A stretch of DNA of 64,000 bases from NCBI GenBank assembly GCA_022749755.1, contig CM040440.1:22865269-22929268 (forward strand), given 5' to 3'. The notes below the pieces were generated by a model. That model ran no database searches, was not told the origin of the DNA, and saw nothing but the letters and a program-made list of their open reading frames with translations. Position 1 is the stretch's first letter; every line of letters begins with the position of its first letter. Position numbers and translations under genes: made by a program. This DNA comes from Azadirachta indica. Lineage: Eukaryota; Streptophyta; Magnoliopsida; Sapindales; Meliaceae. Of the stretch, positions 28,355 to 41,191 are shown in pieces.

Positions 28355-31300
28355 TATATATAGCACTTTGTAGCTTTTTTACACGTCACTTATTTTTGTA
28401 TTATTAATATTATTTGTATTTGTTTTTTTCTCGCATTTTAACTGTTGTTTTTTTTTTTTTCTTGTTACAGTTCCACCGACTCCCGTTCGCTTTCAGGGAC
28501 GTTGGACACGCGCTGCTTGCACGTGCCACCGCGATGACAAGATGGTCATTGAAATTTATTTATTTTTTTGGATTAATAATATTATGATTTAATGTTATTA
28601 TTATTTGTTTGTTTGTTTGTTTGTTTGGATTTGATTTGATTGTGGAAAGTGGTTTTAGAGAAAAGGCTACTTTTGGGAAAGGGAAAAACGTCTTTGGAGG
28701 ATATATTTGTGCGGTTATAAGCATGAAGGGAAAGGCCGAATCAATTATTTCATTGAATCCTCCTATTTCTAACAAATGATTTTGTATTTGATTATATTAT
28801 ATAAGAAAAATAACAATAATTTGAACGTGGATTATATATATCGTTTTAAACGAAACACCTTTTCGTTTGATTTGGTTATAAAATATATGAATTTGATTTA
28901 AAAGAATAATTGATGTATGTAATGTAGATTACAACAATTCAATGACACACATACCACACATTACAATTATTAGCCAGTATTTTTTTAAATTTTTATATTA
29001 TCATGTGTACATAGTGGCTATTTAATTAAAGAGCCATAAACAAAAACTGAAATTTGAAGACAACAGTCATTGGTTTTACGAGTAAGAAATGAAGCAAATT
29101 TAGGATTGAATAACAAAATTGGCAAAGGTTTCTATATGGGCAAAAGAAAAGGCAACTGCAACCGTCGTTTAGCTTTAGCAGTCGTATTAATTTAAGTAAT
29201 GAACTTACTCACAACGCAACACGTGGTTATGTATATTTAATCACGTGTGTTTACTGGGTTGGGCCTTAAGGAATTGATTTCAAGTAGGATCTACTTGTTT
29301 GGGTCGTTGGAAATAATTGTAAAGCCCAATCCATTAACCGCAGATAAAACCAAAACAAAAGGCATATATAATAAGATTCTCATTACAATGCCACGAGGTA
29401 TATATACATACTACATGTAAAGTAAGAAAAAAGAATCCTAAATATATGGCATGTTTTGGAAGAAATATTAAAGTTAAAATAATTTTGTTAACTTGAAAAA
29501 GAAGTTGAAAAAATACCTTTTTTTTTTCTTTTAATTTTAAGTGAAACCTTGAAGCCAAGTGAATAAACTAAGAAAAGAAAAAAGGTTACAAAGCATGGGC
29601 GACATAAAAGCAAGACTTAACCCCAAAGAAAGCCGAAAACAAATAACGGTAACGAAAAAGTTAGACTGTAAATGAATGAATAAAAGTATAATTAGATTAC
29701 TTGTGGGATTTGACCCAAAAAAAAAAAAAAGTTTGAATTACGGAAAGCCATGGATGATCCTAGTGGGCTCAAGTGATGGGGTTGCGCTTAAAAATGGGCC
29801 GGCAGCATGCAAAATTGCAATGCATAAAATTAAATTAGAACAACAAAGGGCTAATTTTGATTATTGAAGAAGAGGAGATGGATGGATATAAAAAATGTTG
29901 GTCGGTTTAGGAATGGGAGTAGGATATTTGATATGATATGATTTGATAGTATTTAAAATTCCAAAGAAAGAAGGCATGCTTGAAAGATCAAAATAGCAAA
30001 TATGTAAATAATTATTTTTATTTGTATCGGAAATCAAAGAAAGAGGCATTCACATTCACCCAGGCTCTTAATTGTTTTCATTTATTCATTCTTTTCAGTT
30101 CGCTCTTCAACAACAAAAAATTGTTATATATATTCTATAAATGCAATGCCTCCGCCACCACCAAGACAGGATTTGGCTACTGCTTGAAAACTCTGCCTCA
30201 GATTTATTGGAAATTGCAATGGGTTGAACTTACAACCTTTCTTTTCGGTTTGCTTGCTACACCAGCTACCATTAGCACTTTAAAAATTATTCCAATCTAC
30301 ACTTCACTTGCATTCACGATTAATAATACTAATAATAATAATACAATTAAGACTTAATTATATATGTATACATATAATGATGGGAGGGTTGTCATTGTTG
30401 TTGTTGTTGTTTGTAAAGAAAAAGGGGGTATCAATTTGAACATATATGTTATTTGATCATAGTTTAGACTTATTAATCTATTATTTTGTTTCTGACAACA
30501 CAACCCAACAGCCACAACGCAACTGATAACACAGTGTATTTAGATCCAATAAATAAGCAAAGATCTAAAACATAAACTTAACTTCTGGGTATTATTATTG
30601 TTATTATTATGTAATTAAACCGAGGTTGACTTATTCCAAGTTTAAGGAATAACTTTACCTTGGGCTTGGAGGGCACAGCACAGTTTTGACAAATTACATT
30701 ATTTTTCTTTTCTCCGGAGATTTTAAATCCAATTGAACGTTGACAATTTCTTACAATCAATTCAAACATAATTTAATTTCTTTTCTCTCTTTTTTCTCTC
30801 AGTTTGGTGTAGAAAGTGAAAGGAATCCACATGCCCCACTTTTACAAGAAATTGAGAACGACAATAACATCATACAACGTTATTAAGGAAGAAAACCACA
30901 CAAGTTGTTCCTTTACTTTAAATAAATAAATACCAATAATATATAATAGATCATAAAAATATATTTGGTAAAACTAAATCATTACAAATTTTGTACCCAT
31001 TTTTTTTTTTTATTTGGGTGGGAGAGTTTCTAAAGTTTATCTTAAAACAAAAAAAAAAAAAAGAGAGAGAACGAAAACTCTTAATTAGACCAACTATTTG
31101 ACTTTGGTTTCCTTGATTGACAGGGAATCCTTTGAAATCTGATGGGTGATCCGCGACTCGCGAACAATTTTTTCATTTTTTAAGAAAATAAAAGAAAACG
31201 AAGCAACGACGCCGTCTTTGGCTTCACGGCTGTACTCAATGTCGTTTTAAGTTAAATTTCCTTGTTTATTTATTTATTTTTTTTCTGTTTGAAAAGCAAA

Positions 31301-32151
31301 TCCCCAGTGGGTCCCACCCTATATGTCTAGTGTTTGCAACTTGTTTACTTTGGTACTATAATATCGTTTTAATTGTGACAAGAACAGAACCAATCCACGT
31401 GGGTTTCAATGGTTTCCATTTCTTTTGTTTTTTTTTTTGGGTAAAAACTCCAGTGAATTAATAATGTCTCTAAAAAAAATATATATATATATATATATTT
31501 TTTTTTTTTAGTCTGTTTTTCACAAAGAAGATTCCCTGGTTTATAATGAGCTGTATTAACACTATTATTATTATTTTATTAAAATAAGAATTTAAGTCAA
31601 AATCTTTCTGCTTATTACATTTTTTCTTAAAGAGTACTACTTCTTATTAATTTTAATTAAAAAAATAAATCTGTCATCAGATGATCAGTTAATGAAAATC
31701 AACTTTAATTTTGCATATGATGAGAGTTATCAACTGAATAATAATAATAATAATAATAAAATAAAGTAGGAGAAAGTTTTAAAATGTTATAACGAGATAC
31801 AAATTCTAAAATAGAAGAAATAATTTCGACAATGATTATGATTTGAATTAATATTTTGTATTTATACAAAGACAATAATGGTAAATACAAATTTTATATT
31901 TTAGTTAATAAACAACATTAAAGAGTAATGCGTTAAAAAAATAATTAACTACGAATTTTATTTTATTTTGTAATCATATTAACTAACAATTATAAAATTA
32001 TATATATAATATCAGCATTCATATTTTATTAAATCATTTTTATGCAAGAAACATTAATGTTAATATTAATATTTATATTTAGGGGGATTTGGAAGATAAG
32101 ATTATTAGTTTCTTAATGAGATGTTGTTTGGTAAATCCTATTTTTGTTTTA

Positions 32152-32154
32152 ATG

Positions 32155-32207
<53 letters not shown>
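32152..32207. repeat. AAT microsatellite
   Basis: About 18 tandem AAT units, the longest trinucleotide repeat in the window, about 720 bp upstream of the kinase start codon. Confidence 0.9.
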
Positions 32208-32208
<1 letters not shown>

Positions 32209-32511
32209 TTTGTTAATTATGACTTGGAATTGTGGGTAGGTCGATTGCTACAATTTTAAGGAGAAGAAGGAAGATACATAGTTTTGTCGTTTTTGCGAGG
32301 AAGTCGTTGTTTATTAATTTATCGAATCTGGAAACTGAAGGTGAAGGGGCGCAAAATTGAAGAGAAGTCATTATAACATACATAATTTTATTTTAGGTGG
32401 TGTGTCCTTTGTCAGCCAAGAAAAATGACTCGACTCAATTTTCTATTCGTTGAATTCAACGTACCAATCTCATTTTACCCGATACCACCAAATTCATGAA
32501 AGCTCGCCACA

Positions 32512-32512
<1 letters not shown>

Positions 32513-32542
<30 letters not shown>

Positions 32543-32550
32543 CTTCTTCC
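32513..32550. repeat. CTT microsatellite in the kinase leader
   Basis: About 12 tandem TTC/CTT units lie 380 bp before the kinase ATG. CTT-rich leaders are typical of plant 5' UTRs. Confidence 0.9.
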
Positions 32551-32930
32551 TCATTGCAATCAGATTATATCAAAGAGAAGAAGTGGCATAAAACCATTCA
32601 GGAAAATCAAAGCAGCTCACATATATATATCCTCTGGAATTCAGGTACTAAACTGTACCCTTTCATCTTAATACCCTGTGCATGTCTATTTTTTTTTTTT
32701 TCTTGTTTTGCTTTCATGTTACCTTTTTCGTATAGCACCCAGCAAATTTTTGCTTGCCTCAGTTTATATTTATTTCTGTTCTGTTATTTGCTCACATATA
32801 TATATATATATATTTATTTTGTGGGTTTTAGGTTGTGTTGATTCGGGAGCAAATCATCTAATGCAAGCAACAGAAGTTGTATCTTTCTAGTTTTTTCTTT
32901 TTTCGGCCTTGTTTCGTTGAATTTTGTAAG

Positions 32931-34691
32931 ATGAAGTGTTTTCACTATTTCAAGGAAAAGAAAATCAGGATCAGGGAAGAAAGATCAGCCCCGGAATTGA
33001 AAGAAACAAGAAAGTCTGATGATTATTCGGGCGGTGACAATCGTGTAATTAAATCTTCATGCTCTGCAACTTCTCCTCGTAGCATACCCGAGTTGTACGA
33101 AGAGAAAGCTCATAATCTCCGAGTATTTTCATTCTCGGAGCTGAGGCAAGCAACCAATGATTTCAACAGGTTGCTTAAAATTGGTGAAGGTGGATTTGGA
33201 AGTGTGTATAAAGGTTCAATTAAACCTGCTGATGGAAAAGGTGAACCTACAGTAGTTGCCATCAAAAAGCTTAACAGGGATGGCTTACAGGTACGAATTA
33301 TACAAAATATCTCAATTTTTGAGTACCTTTTTTTTTTTGTCAGTGAACGTTTTGGCTAGATAAGGGACATGGTGTGCTATATTATTGTTGCCGAAGTGAC
33401 AATGACATACTCTGATTCTGTTCTGTAATTTGACTCAGTGCGGCACTTGTTTGTTTTTGATCGCTAAGCCTCAGCTTTAATTACACCTTTGAATCTGAAA
33501 TTTAATATTTCCTTTTCTGCTTTTCCTTTCCGGTTGTTGATTGTGTTGATACATAATGGTTCTGTAACTCATTCAGGGTCATAAACAATGGGTAGCAGAA
33601 GTACAATTTCTTGGGGTCTTGGAACACCCAAATCTGGTCAAACTGATAGGATACTGTGCTGTTGACGGAGAAAGAGGGATTCAGCGTCTACTTGTATACG
33701 AATTTATGCCGAATAGGAGCTTAGAAGATCATCTTTTCAATAGAGCATTCCCAACTCTTCCTTGGAAAACAAGACTGCAGATAATACTAGGGGCAGCAGA
33801 AGGATTGGCTTATCTGCACGAAGGCTTGGAAGTTCAGGTTAGTTCAGATTACAGATATATATATATATCTTCTAACTGCATATGTGTAGAATTCATAAAC
33901 CATTCATGTTTCTATAATGCTACGGTGAAGGTGATATATCGCGATTTCAAATCTTCCAATGTACTACTGGATGAAGATTTTAAGCCGAGGCTTTCAGACT
34001 TCGGTCTTGCAAGGGAGGGGCCATTGGCTGGCCGTACACACGTATCAACAACAGTAAGTAACTTGTTTTTTGTTTGGCGCAATAATGTTGGTGACATGTT
34101 GTAGATTTGCCTTTCTCGGAACACAACTCACTTTTCTGTGATCAGGTGGTGGGAACATATGGATATGCAGCTCCGGATTACATAGAAACAGGTCACCTCA
34201 CAGCTAAGAGTGATGTTTGGAGTTTTGGTGTTGTTTTGTATGAGATTTTGACAGGCAGGCGGTCGTTGGAAAGAAACCGCCCAAAAACAGAACAGAAGCT
34301 TTTAGATTGGGTTAAACAATATCCTGCTGACAGCAAGAAATTCAGTTTGATCATAGATCCCGGACTTGAAAACGAGTATTCTATCAATGAAGCTCGAAAA
34401 ATTGCCAGGTTAGCAGACGTGTGTTTGTCCAAGAGTGCCAAGGAACGGCCAAAGATGAGTCAAGTAGTGGAGAGATTGAAGCAGATAAGGCAAGTTACAG
34501 ATGAAGGAAACTCCTACGGTAAAAACTTGGAAGACATTTCTGAACCAGAACCAGTTGAAACAACAGAAAATAAGACTGGACCTTCTGAATCATGGAAGAG
34601 AAGAATGGCACATCTTGAAAAACTTGGTGAACATGTAGACGGAGCAAGTAGGAGAAGATTGATAATTATGCAGAGGGCCAAAGTTCTTTGA
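32931..34691 (+). CDS. receptor-like cytoplasmic kinase, RLCK-VII, PCRK1-like
   Basis: There are four exons: 32931-33290, 33577-33837, 33931-34053 and 34146-34691, all phase 0, giving 429 residues. The product starts [11 protein letters not shown]; Cys3 is a possible lipidation site, and there is no transmembrane segment. A Ser-rich linker precedes [13 protein letters not shown]. Kinase motifs are complete: glycine loop [17 protein letters not shown] lysine, catalytic YRDFKSSN (RD type), LSDFGLA and activation/P+1 segment [19 protein letters not shown] long C-terminal tail ends in [25 protein letters not shown] kinases relay signals from pattern-recognition receptors at the plasma membrane. 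The tail and the [13 protein letters not shown] segment resemble PCRK1/PCRK2, which act in flagellin-triggered immunity and salicylate induction. That function is by family, not shown here. Confidence 0.95.
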
Positions 34692-36151
34692 TAGTTTTTT
34701 TTTTTTTTTTCCTTTCTTTTTTGCTTAATTTTCCTTTTTGTTTGATGGTTCGTTCACAGCTGAAGGTGAAAATGTATTGGACTGAATGGATGTACCGATA
34801 TGCAGCAGAAGTTAATAGGTAGCTTTGCAAGATGGTTTGTGCTGATATTTTCTTCATTTTCTTGTATATATGACGAACGGAATGGGAGAGATTCTGCTTT
34901 TCTTCATTTTTATTTTTGAAGCAGTTTTCAAGAAACCAGAAAACAAAGAAAACCAGGAGAAAAATTTACATTATGAATTTCAACCGTTATATATTTTTCA
35001 AGGCAAATCCCCAAACTTACTACTGATAAAATTGCGTGAATCAGTTGCATTTCCCTAATTCATCCTTTTAATATATAACATATATGGCATGTCAAAAAAG
35101 AACACCAACTGTTATGCTGTTTGAGAATTCTCATCGCTGCATCAACCCATGACCACCAAAACAGCTGCATATATGCAATGTGGTGCCATGGACTCATTTT
35201 TCAAAACAGAATTCAAAAATTTTTCGCCTATCAGTGTGACCAATCAACCTTGTTCACTTGCAAACGCCACACTGCAGCCTGCAACAAAGAATAGCAAATG
35301 CATCTCATAGGTAATTGCTAATTTTAATTTAAGCATATCTTTTCAAGATCTGGGAAAAAAGGTCCCAGGAAAACCAAATTAAGAACAACACAGAGAGGAG
35401 ATTATGCATGATTAACCTGTTTAACATCTGCTGTCATAGTTAAATCATAAAAGCCACTAGAAGCCGCAAATCAAACATAATAACAAAGAGAATACTCTTG
35501 AAGGAATAAGATTATGCTATGCCGCAGCTCTCCATAAAACTTGATTTACATCACCTGTTAGAAATGTATTGCAGTTAGGATTTACATCTGTCTACTACAA
35601 ATATAACTTATTATAACAAATTACAGAATGTAGAGATGTCTTACTTACAAAATAATAAACCATAAACTGATCTGCCAGAGCCACAACTAATAATGTCAAC
35701 TTCGGATTTTTAATGAAGGTGACATACATGATATAAACGAGTGCTCAGTTCAAACCTTTCCTTCCTCTAGTAAGTTCAATTTTAACCTTTTCAGTTCAAG
35801 TAAAGGAAACAATCTCCGGCACAATATCTCAACCAAAAATTTTCACTTTTTTTTCTCTCAGTTGAAGCTCTTTCTAACTCATTTACCCGAATAATGGACT
35901 AATACAAATCCCTGATTATCTTGAGACTTTCATATGCCTTTTCGGTTCAAGTAAAGGAACCAATCTCCAGTGCAATATCTCAAACAAAAATCTTCACCTT
36001 TTTTTTTCTCTCGGTTGATGCTGTTTCTAACTCATTTCGCCGAATAACGGACAAATACAAATCCCTGATTGTCTTGAGACTTTCATATGCCCGCTCATGA
36101 AAAAATATGATTCAGCAAGAGGAGATGAACAAAGCTCCGAGAACAAAACTT
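34692..36151. other. intergenic DNA between convergent kinase and PPR genes
   Basis: This holds the 3' flanks of both genes. The part next to the PPR stop contains a tandem duplication of about 151 bp (35786-36089). No other gene is seen. Confidence 0.6.
35786..36089. repeat. 151-bp direct tandem duplication
   Basis: Copy 1 (35786-35936) begins ccttttcagttcaag and ends gagactttcatatg. Copy 2 (35937-36089) begins ccttttcggttcaag and ends the same way. The copies are about 90% alike with small indels. They lie 60-370 bp beyond the PPR stop codon, likely in its 3' UTR or flank. Confidence 0.85.
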
Positions 36152-38830
36152 TCAGGAACCACTTGAACCAATTTCAATTAATTTGAGGGGGCCTTGGCTG
36201 GTTTTCATGTGGGGTCTGTTTCTACGGAAATAATCATATGTAATGTACATGAGGAAATCCAAAAAGAGGCTCTTTTCTGATGTTCCGAGAGAGAACTCAG
36301 CCCTTTTATGTGTGTTATGGTATGCTCTGTTCATTATCTTATAGGAAATCTCATCAAAATCAAAGGAAATCTCACTCAGCTTCTGAGCCCACAGTAAAGT
36401 CTTCTCAGGCATCCCCTGCCTGCAGAAGTGAGACAATAATACATTAGTAGTAATGACATTTGGAACAAAGGCCATCTTAAGCAATTTTGCAGCTATTATC
36501 ATTGCACGATCCAGCATGTCATTACAAACACCATTCATCATAGTGTTGTATGTTACTGTGTTTGGAATAATACCGGCTGAAACAAGTTCATCCAGCATCA
36601 TCACAGCTCGATTCGTTTTCCGAATATTGCAGAAACCATGCATCCGTATGTTATAGGTTGTGATATCTGGGTCCCACCCACTAGCGTACATTTTATTCAC
36701 AAACTCATCTGCTCTAACCATGTCAAATACTTTACAATACCCACCAATCAAAGTGTTGTATGTGACTATGTCCGGGACTAACCCAGTCCGATACATGTCC
36801 ATAAATGCCTCAATAGCTGACTTCATTCTACCTTGTTTACAATAACCATTAATTATAATATTATAGGTATTTATATCTGGAAGGAGACCATTTTGCCTCA
36901 TCTCTCTCTCCAGTTTCAGTGCTTCATGCAGCTTCCCACGGTTACAAAACCCAGCAATTAAAGAGTTGTATGTGAAATTATTTGGCACAAACCCTATCCT
37001 CAACATTTCTGAAAACACGTCATAGGCCTCCTCCACCAGGCCTGCCTTAGAAAGTCCATTAATATAGGCTGAGAAGGCAACAGCATCTGGAAATATTTTC
37101 CACCTATCCATTTCATTCCACAGACATTGAGCCCCCACCAGATCCCCAATCCTGAAGTACCCATCCAAAAGCACAGTAAAAGCCACTTTATTGATGGGAA
37201 AACCCGCCTCTATCATCTTACAAGAAAGCTCCCAGGCCTCTTGTAGCCTGCCCTTCTTGCACAAACCCTCAAGCAGAGAACTACAAGTGGAAGACGAAGG
37301 AGTCAGACCAAATTTATCAATAATATTAAAGACTTCATAAGCATTTTCTTCTAACCCTGCTTTGCTATAAGCTGCAATAATAGAGTTAAAAGCAAAAATA
37401 CTGGGAGATATTCCTTTCTCAAACATATCCTCAAAAAATTGCAGAGCCTCATGCAAACGACCTGCCCAACATAATCCTGCAACTGTAATATCATACAATG
37501 AACAATCTGGAAGCAAACCCGACACTGACAAATCCCTCAACAACCTATCCCCATCCTGTTCCCTACCGAACCTGTAATGCCCTGAAACTAAAATATTAAA
37601 AGTTACAGCATCAGGAGCTATATCTCTGCTTCTCATTTCTTCATATAGCACGTTTGCCTGACTAATGTTCCTTGCTTTAACATATCCATTCATCAGCGTG
37701 TTATATATTACCACATTCGGAGACAGACCTGCGTCTCGAATCCCATTAAAAAGTTTCCTGGCTTCCACCACATTTCCCTCTTTGCACAAGGCATCGACAA
37801 CTGTATTAAATGTCACGGTGCTTGGTTTGCAGCCACTTTCAATCATCAAATTTATCCAATATAGTGCAACTGAAGTCTGCCCTCTAATGCAATAAGCATT
37901 GATCAAAATGTTGTATGCAATAACGTCTGCTTCACACATATACTTATGCATTACGTGTAACAAACTCTCACCAGTTCTAAGACAGCCTTTCCTACAAAAC
38001 CCAAGAATCATTGCATTAAAAGTATAATTAGAAGGTCTAGGCCCTAAACGGATCATATCCCGGAACAACTTCCACACACTACCATAATCACCAACTCTAA
38101 GTAAGAACTTGAAAAGAATAGTAATGGCCGACAAACTTGGGGTAACGCCTACCTCCCTCATTCTACACAAAGTCTCCATTGCCTCTGTAATCATTTCCGC
38201 CCGCAAAAAACAACGCATAAGAGTATCAAGAACCTGAAAATCTGACTCATATTGTTGATGACCGTCCCACATAAACTCCACCAATTGTTTACTCCGACTG
38301 AGTCCAATTCTTCTCATAACCCATGAAATTACATCTTGAGCTAGAAATCGGAGATCTTCTGCCGCTAAAATATGCGCAGCAATGCAACAAGACCTAATAG
38401 TAGACTCAGAATCATCGCAAAATGCAAGCTTGAAGAACGCAAACGCGGTTTCTCGAGTTTCTAACAGTTTCATTATCTTCGCTAAGTAATACGGGCAGAA
38501 ATTGAGTGAAAAGCCTTTTAGCACGTAGCATTTGCCCTTTTTGACAATCTTCGATAAACCCACGACGATTTTACGCCGTTCATTTGAATTTACCAACGTC
38601 AAAGAATTGCAATCGGAATTACAGAACGGTAGAAACGGATATAAACAATCAAAACTATTGCAATTAGAAGAAGAAGAAGGGTTTATAGTTTCAGCGAAAT
38701 GCTGGAATGTGGAGAGATTTAGGGTTTTAGAAGAAGAGTGGAAAGTGCGCGGTTGCAGTGAAAAGAGAAGAGAAGAAGATGAATGGTGTACCTTCAGAGT
38801 GCTGCACACTCGGCGCACGTTAGCGCACAT
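36152..38830 (-). CDS. P-class pentatricopeptide repeat protein, organelle RNA-binding
   Basis: This is a single uninterrupted exon of 892 codons, typical of PPR genes. The first roughly 45 residues are rich in Arg and Ser with few acids (MCANVRRVCSTLKVHH), which suggests a mitochondrial or plastid presequence. Residues 198-826 hold 18 consecutive PPR motifs, all 35 residues except the 17th (34), with signatures such as VTYNTLIGGYCK. There is no E, DYW or SMR tail, so it is P class: a sequence-specific RNA binder that stabilises, processes or helps translate organelle transcripts. The residue 827-892 tail is unusual and Ser/Arg-rich. The code-bearing residues are readable (see findings). I cannot name the ortholog. 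A TAGGGTTTT telo-box-like string near 38720 falls inside the coding region. Confidence 0.95.
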   Translation of the reverse strand: MCANVRRVCSTLKVHHSSSSLLFSLQPRTFHSSSKTLNLSTFQHFAETINPSSSSNCNSFDCLYPFLPFCNSDCNSLTLVNSNERRKIVVGLSKIVKKGKCYVLKGFSLNFCPYYLAKIMKLLETRETAFAFFKLAFCDDSESTIRSCCIAAHILAAEDLRFLAQDVISWVMRRIGLSRSKQLVEFMWDGHQQYESDFQVLDTLMRCFLRAEMITEAMETLCRMREVGVTPSLSAITILFKFLLRVGDYGSVWKLFRDMIRLGPRPSNYTFNAMILGFCRKGCLRTGESLLHVMHKYMCEADVIAYNILINAYCIRGQTSVALYWINLMIESGCKPSTVTFNTVVDALCKEGNVVEARKLFNGIRDAGLSPNVVIYNTLMNGYVKARNISQANVLYEEMRSRDIAPDAVTFNILVSGHYRFGREQDGDRLLRDLSVSGLLPDCSLYDITVAGLCWAGRLHEALQFFEDMFEKGISPSIFAFNSIIAAYSKAGLEENAYEVFNIIDKFGLTPSSSTCSSLLEGLCKKGRLQEAWELSCKMIEAGFPINKVAFTVLLDGYFRIGDLVGAQCLWNEMDRWKIFPDAVAFSAYINGLSKAGLVEEAYDVFSEMLRIGFVPNNFTYNSLIAGFCNRGKLHEALKLEREMRQNGLLPDINTYNIIINGYCKQGRMKSAIEAFMDMYRTGLVPDIVTYNTLIGGYCKVFDMVRADEFVNKMYASGWDPDITTYNIRMHGFCNIRKTNRAVMMLDELVSAGIIPNTVTYNTMMNGVCNDMLDRAMIIAAKLLKMAFVPNVITTNVLLSHFCRQGMPEKTLLWAQKLSEISFDFDEISYKIMNRAYHNTHKRAEFSLGTSEKSLFLDFLMYITYDYFRRNRPHMKTSQGPLKLIEIGSSGS

Positions 38831-40486
38831 CCGATATAACCGGTGAAACGTTCGTGGATGAGATTCTCCGGCGAACGGGGCTTTGGAAGATTTTGTACGC
38901 CGCAGTTCGACAGAAAATCAGCGGAGTTGTGGAAATGTCCGTCAGAGCGGTGTTGATTTTATTTTGAAAGGTTAAAATAGGGGTGGGCAGAAGCCTCAAT
39001 CATATCGGACCGAAATTAAATCTAAATTCGGTATGCTATTTTATAAAATTTAATTCGATTTCAGTTTTTAAAATAAAAGATAATTTTAACTGTAGTTCAA
39101 AAAATTTAAATTAAATTAAAAATATTATTATTTATATTATATTATTTTATTATTTTATTTTTTAAAATAACGTCCTTTAATATATTAATGAATTCGATTT
39201 TAATTTAATTTAATTTTAATTTAATTTTATATATATCTTTTTGGTATGATTTAATTTTTTTATTTAATTTGATCTAATCTCAAAAGTTTAATATTAAAAA
39301 ATTTTAAATTCAATCTGAATTTTAAAAATCTACACCGACTCATGCCTGTCCAACCCTAGTTAAACATATTAAATTAGGCTACAATTATAAATATAAAGAC
39401 CTGAGGGGTGAGAAGTGGACAGGACACGATTTTATTGGGCTGGGCCTGCAGATTGCGAACCTAAAATTCAATGATTAGAAGCATAATTATAATAATAAAT
39501 ATACACCACACCCACCCCACACTCCAGTAAATACTTCCTCATTGTTCTTTAATTTAAATATAAAATTATTACTATTACTATTATTATTAGTATTGTTGTT
39601 TGTAATGTAACAAAACCCTAGGAAAAACAAAACCGTAGGAAAACAAAAATTATATAAAAGAGTGGTTTGGATACAGTAATAATCTTATCGGGTTAGCGCC
39701 CTTTGAAAATTCTATCCAAATGTCATTAAAACTGAGTATTTTAATGAGAATATAGATTGCATTTTCGCGAACAATTTTTATTTGAAAGCTTAAAAGTAAT
39801 CATTTTCCATTTTTTTTATTTATTGCTTCCAATGAGAGTGCATAGAGCTATTTATATTATTATCAAACACACTTACAATTTCCTTTTTTTATTTCCTATG
39901 GCACCACTTAAACCAAAATAATAACAGGCGTGTTATTATTGGTTTTTACCCTTTTTTTTTTTTTTCCTTTCTAGTTGGCTTTTGGGTTTTAAGAGTTTTG
40001 GGTAATATACCTGTAAAGTAGACCAAATTAAAAAGGGGAGACGATGATAGCTTGACGCTCAACATTTCGCTTTGATTGGTAGAAGCTGATTGATTTAACT
40101 ATCCCAGAACTGCACAGGCTGTTGTTGTTCCTTTTAGAAAATGAAAATAAGTCTTTTTATGGGAACCGGATTGCTTCAAAATTCTTCAGAACGGAAAAAG
40201 ATCATTCATGGGTTACAAAAATAAGCTCAGATCATCCCATACATTAAAAGGATGCTGGTTTCCTGATAAACAAAAACTCAAAAACTAAAATTAAAAGCAA
40301 AATCTATGATTCATATTGAATTTCCCTTTCTCACCCTCTCTCTCTCTCACTCTCACCGAATTTTACCCACCATTCATGCAAATTTACAGATCAACTTATT
40401 TATTTGATCATATTTTCTGGGATTTCCCCTACTAAAAATCCAAAAATAAAAAAGAGTAAATATTCTTCCTCGATTCCCATCAGCCA
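38831..40486. other. intergenic AT-rich DNA
   Basis: This holds the PPR promoter side and the 3' flank of the FLZ gene. I see long AT-rich, low-complexity stretches (39000-39340) and no gene. Confidence 0.55.
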
Positions 40487-41063
40487 TCAGGCCACTGCAA
40501 CTGTACCCGTCCGCACAGTTTTGTTGGTTGCAGTGTTCTTGGATTCTGATTTTCTTGCCGATGAAGAGGAAGACGACTTTTTCCAGCTTCTCTCTTTGGC
40601 TTCATCTATTTCTATCTGTTCTTGCCTGCACTCTTTGCTGCAAAACGGTGTGTTTCCCCTGCAAAATTTCATCAACAATCTAGTAAGCAAGCTCAAATAA
40701 TTCAATCAAAAATAAAAAATTTCAAATCTAGGTTCGTTTAATATGATCGAAAAAACTGTTTTCCTTTCATAGATTCATATGACTTTCTACAAATTCCCAT
40801 CCGCGTAAATCGCGTAATCTAAGGAAAAAAAAAAAAAGTGGTCATTTCACAGCTTAAAATGATTTTCTGCAAATTCCCAAATGGGTATTATTGGATTTTA
40901 TGCTAAAGAAATGAATCGTTTCAAAAATTAAATGCTGAAAACCAAGTTCTAACCTGTACATGAAGATATCCGAGTTAAAACCCAGCGGTTTCCGGCAAAG
41001 ATGACAGGCGTCAAGAAAGTGGGGTTCTTGGTAATCTACACGGCCGGCGTAATAATAAGACAT
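40487..41063 (-). CDS. FCS-like zinc finger (FLZ, DUF581) protein
   Basis: There are two exons, 41063-40954 and 40658-40487, joined in phase inside the finger; the product is 93 residues. The FLZ domain runs from [21 protein letters not shown] into [20 protein letters not shown], with zinc ligands in the pattern C-x2-C ... C-x3-C and the defining FCS triplet. A basic, Ser-rich C-terminus follows. FLZ proteins are plant-specific adaptors that bind SnRK1 kinase subunits and link them to other partners in energy signalling. The small size and single finger match the short FLZ class. A clear TATAAATA box lies 121 bp upstream of the ATG. Confidence 0.95.
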
Positions 41064-41183
41064 CGCCGATGTTATAATATGGTTAAAGCGGCAGCTGATT
41101 CCGGTGGCTAAAATGCGAAGGAAGAGCTAACTAATTACGTATGAGTGGACAAGTAAGGGAGGAGAGACGTGGGGAAGCAGACA

Positions 41184-41191
41184 TATTTATA
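41184..41191 (-). promoter_or_regulatory. TATA box of the FLZ gene
   Basis: A perfect TATAAATA on the minus strand lies 121 bp upstream of the FLZ start codon. Confidence 0.6.

Larger units (their letters stand above)
27700..32930. other. 5-kb AT-rich intergenic region
   Basis: I find no supported gene. It contains long AT-rich tracts, TTA repeats (28323-28353), an AT run near 31480-31499, a long AAT repeat (32152-32207) and a CTT repeat (32513-32550). The last 300 bp are probably the leader of the downstream kinase. A leader intron is possible there (donor near 32644, acceptor near 32831), but this is inference. Confidence 0.55.

Noticed and set aside
29980..30357. 125-codon ORF in the AT-rich intergenic region
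   Set aside because: Low-complexity and Asn/Thr-rich, with no domain and no convincing promoter or splice context.
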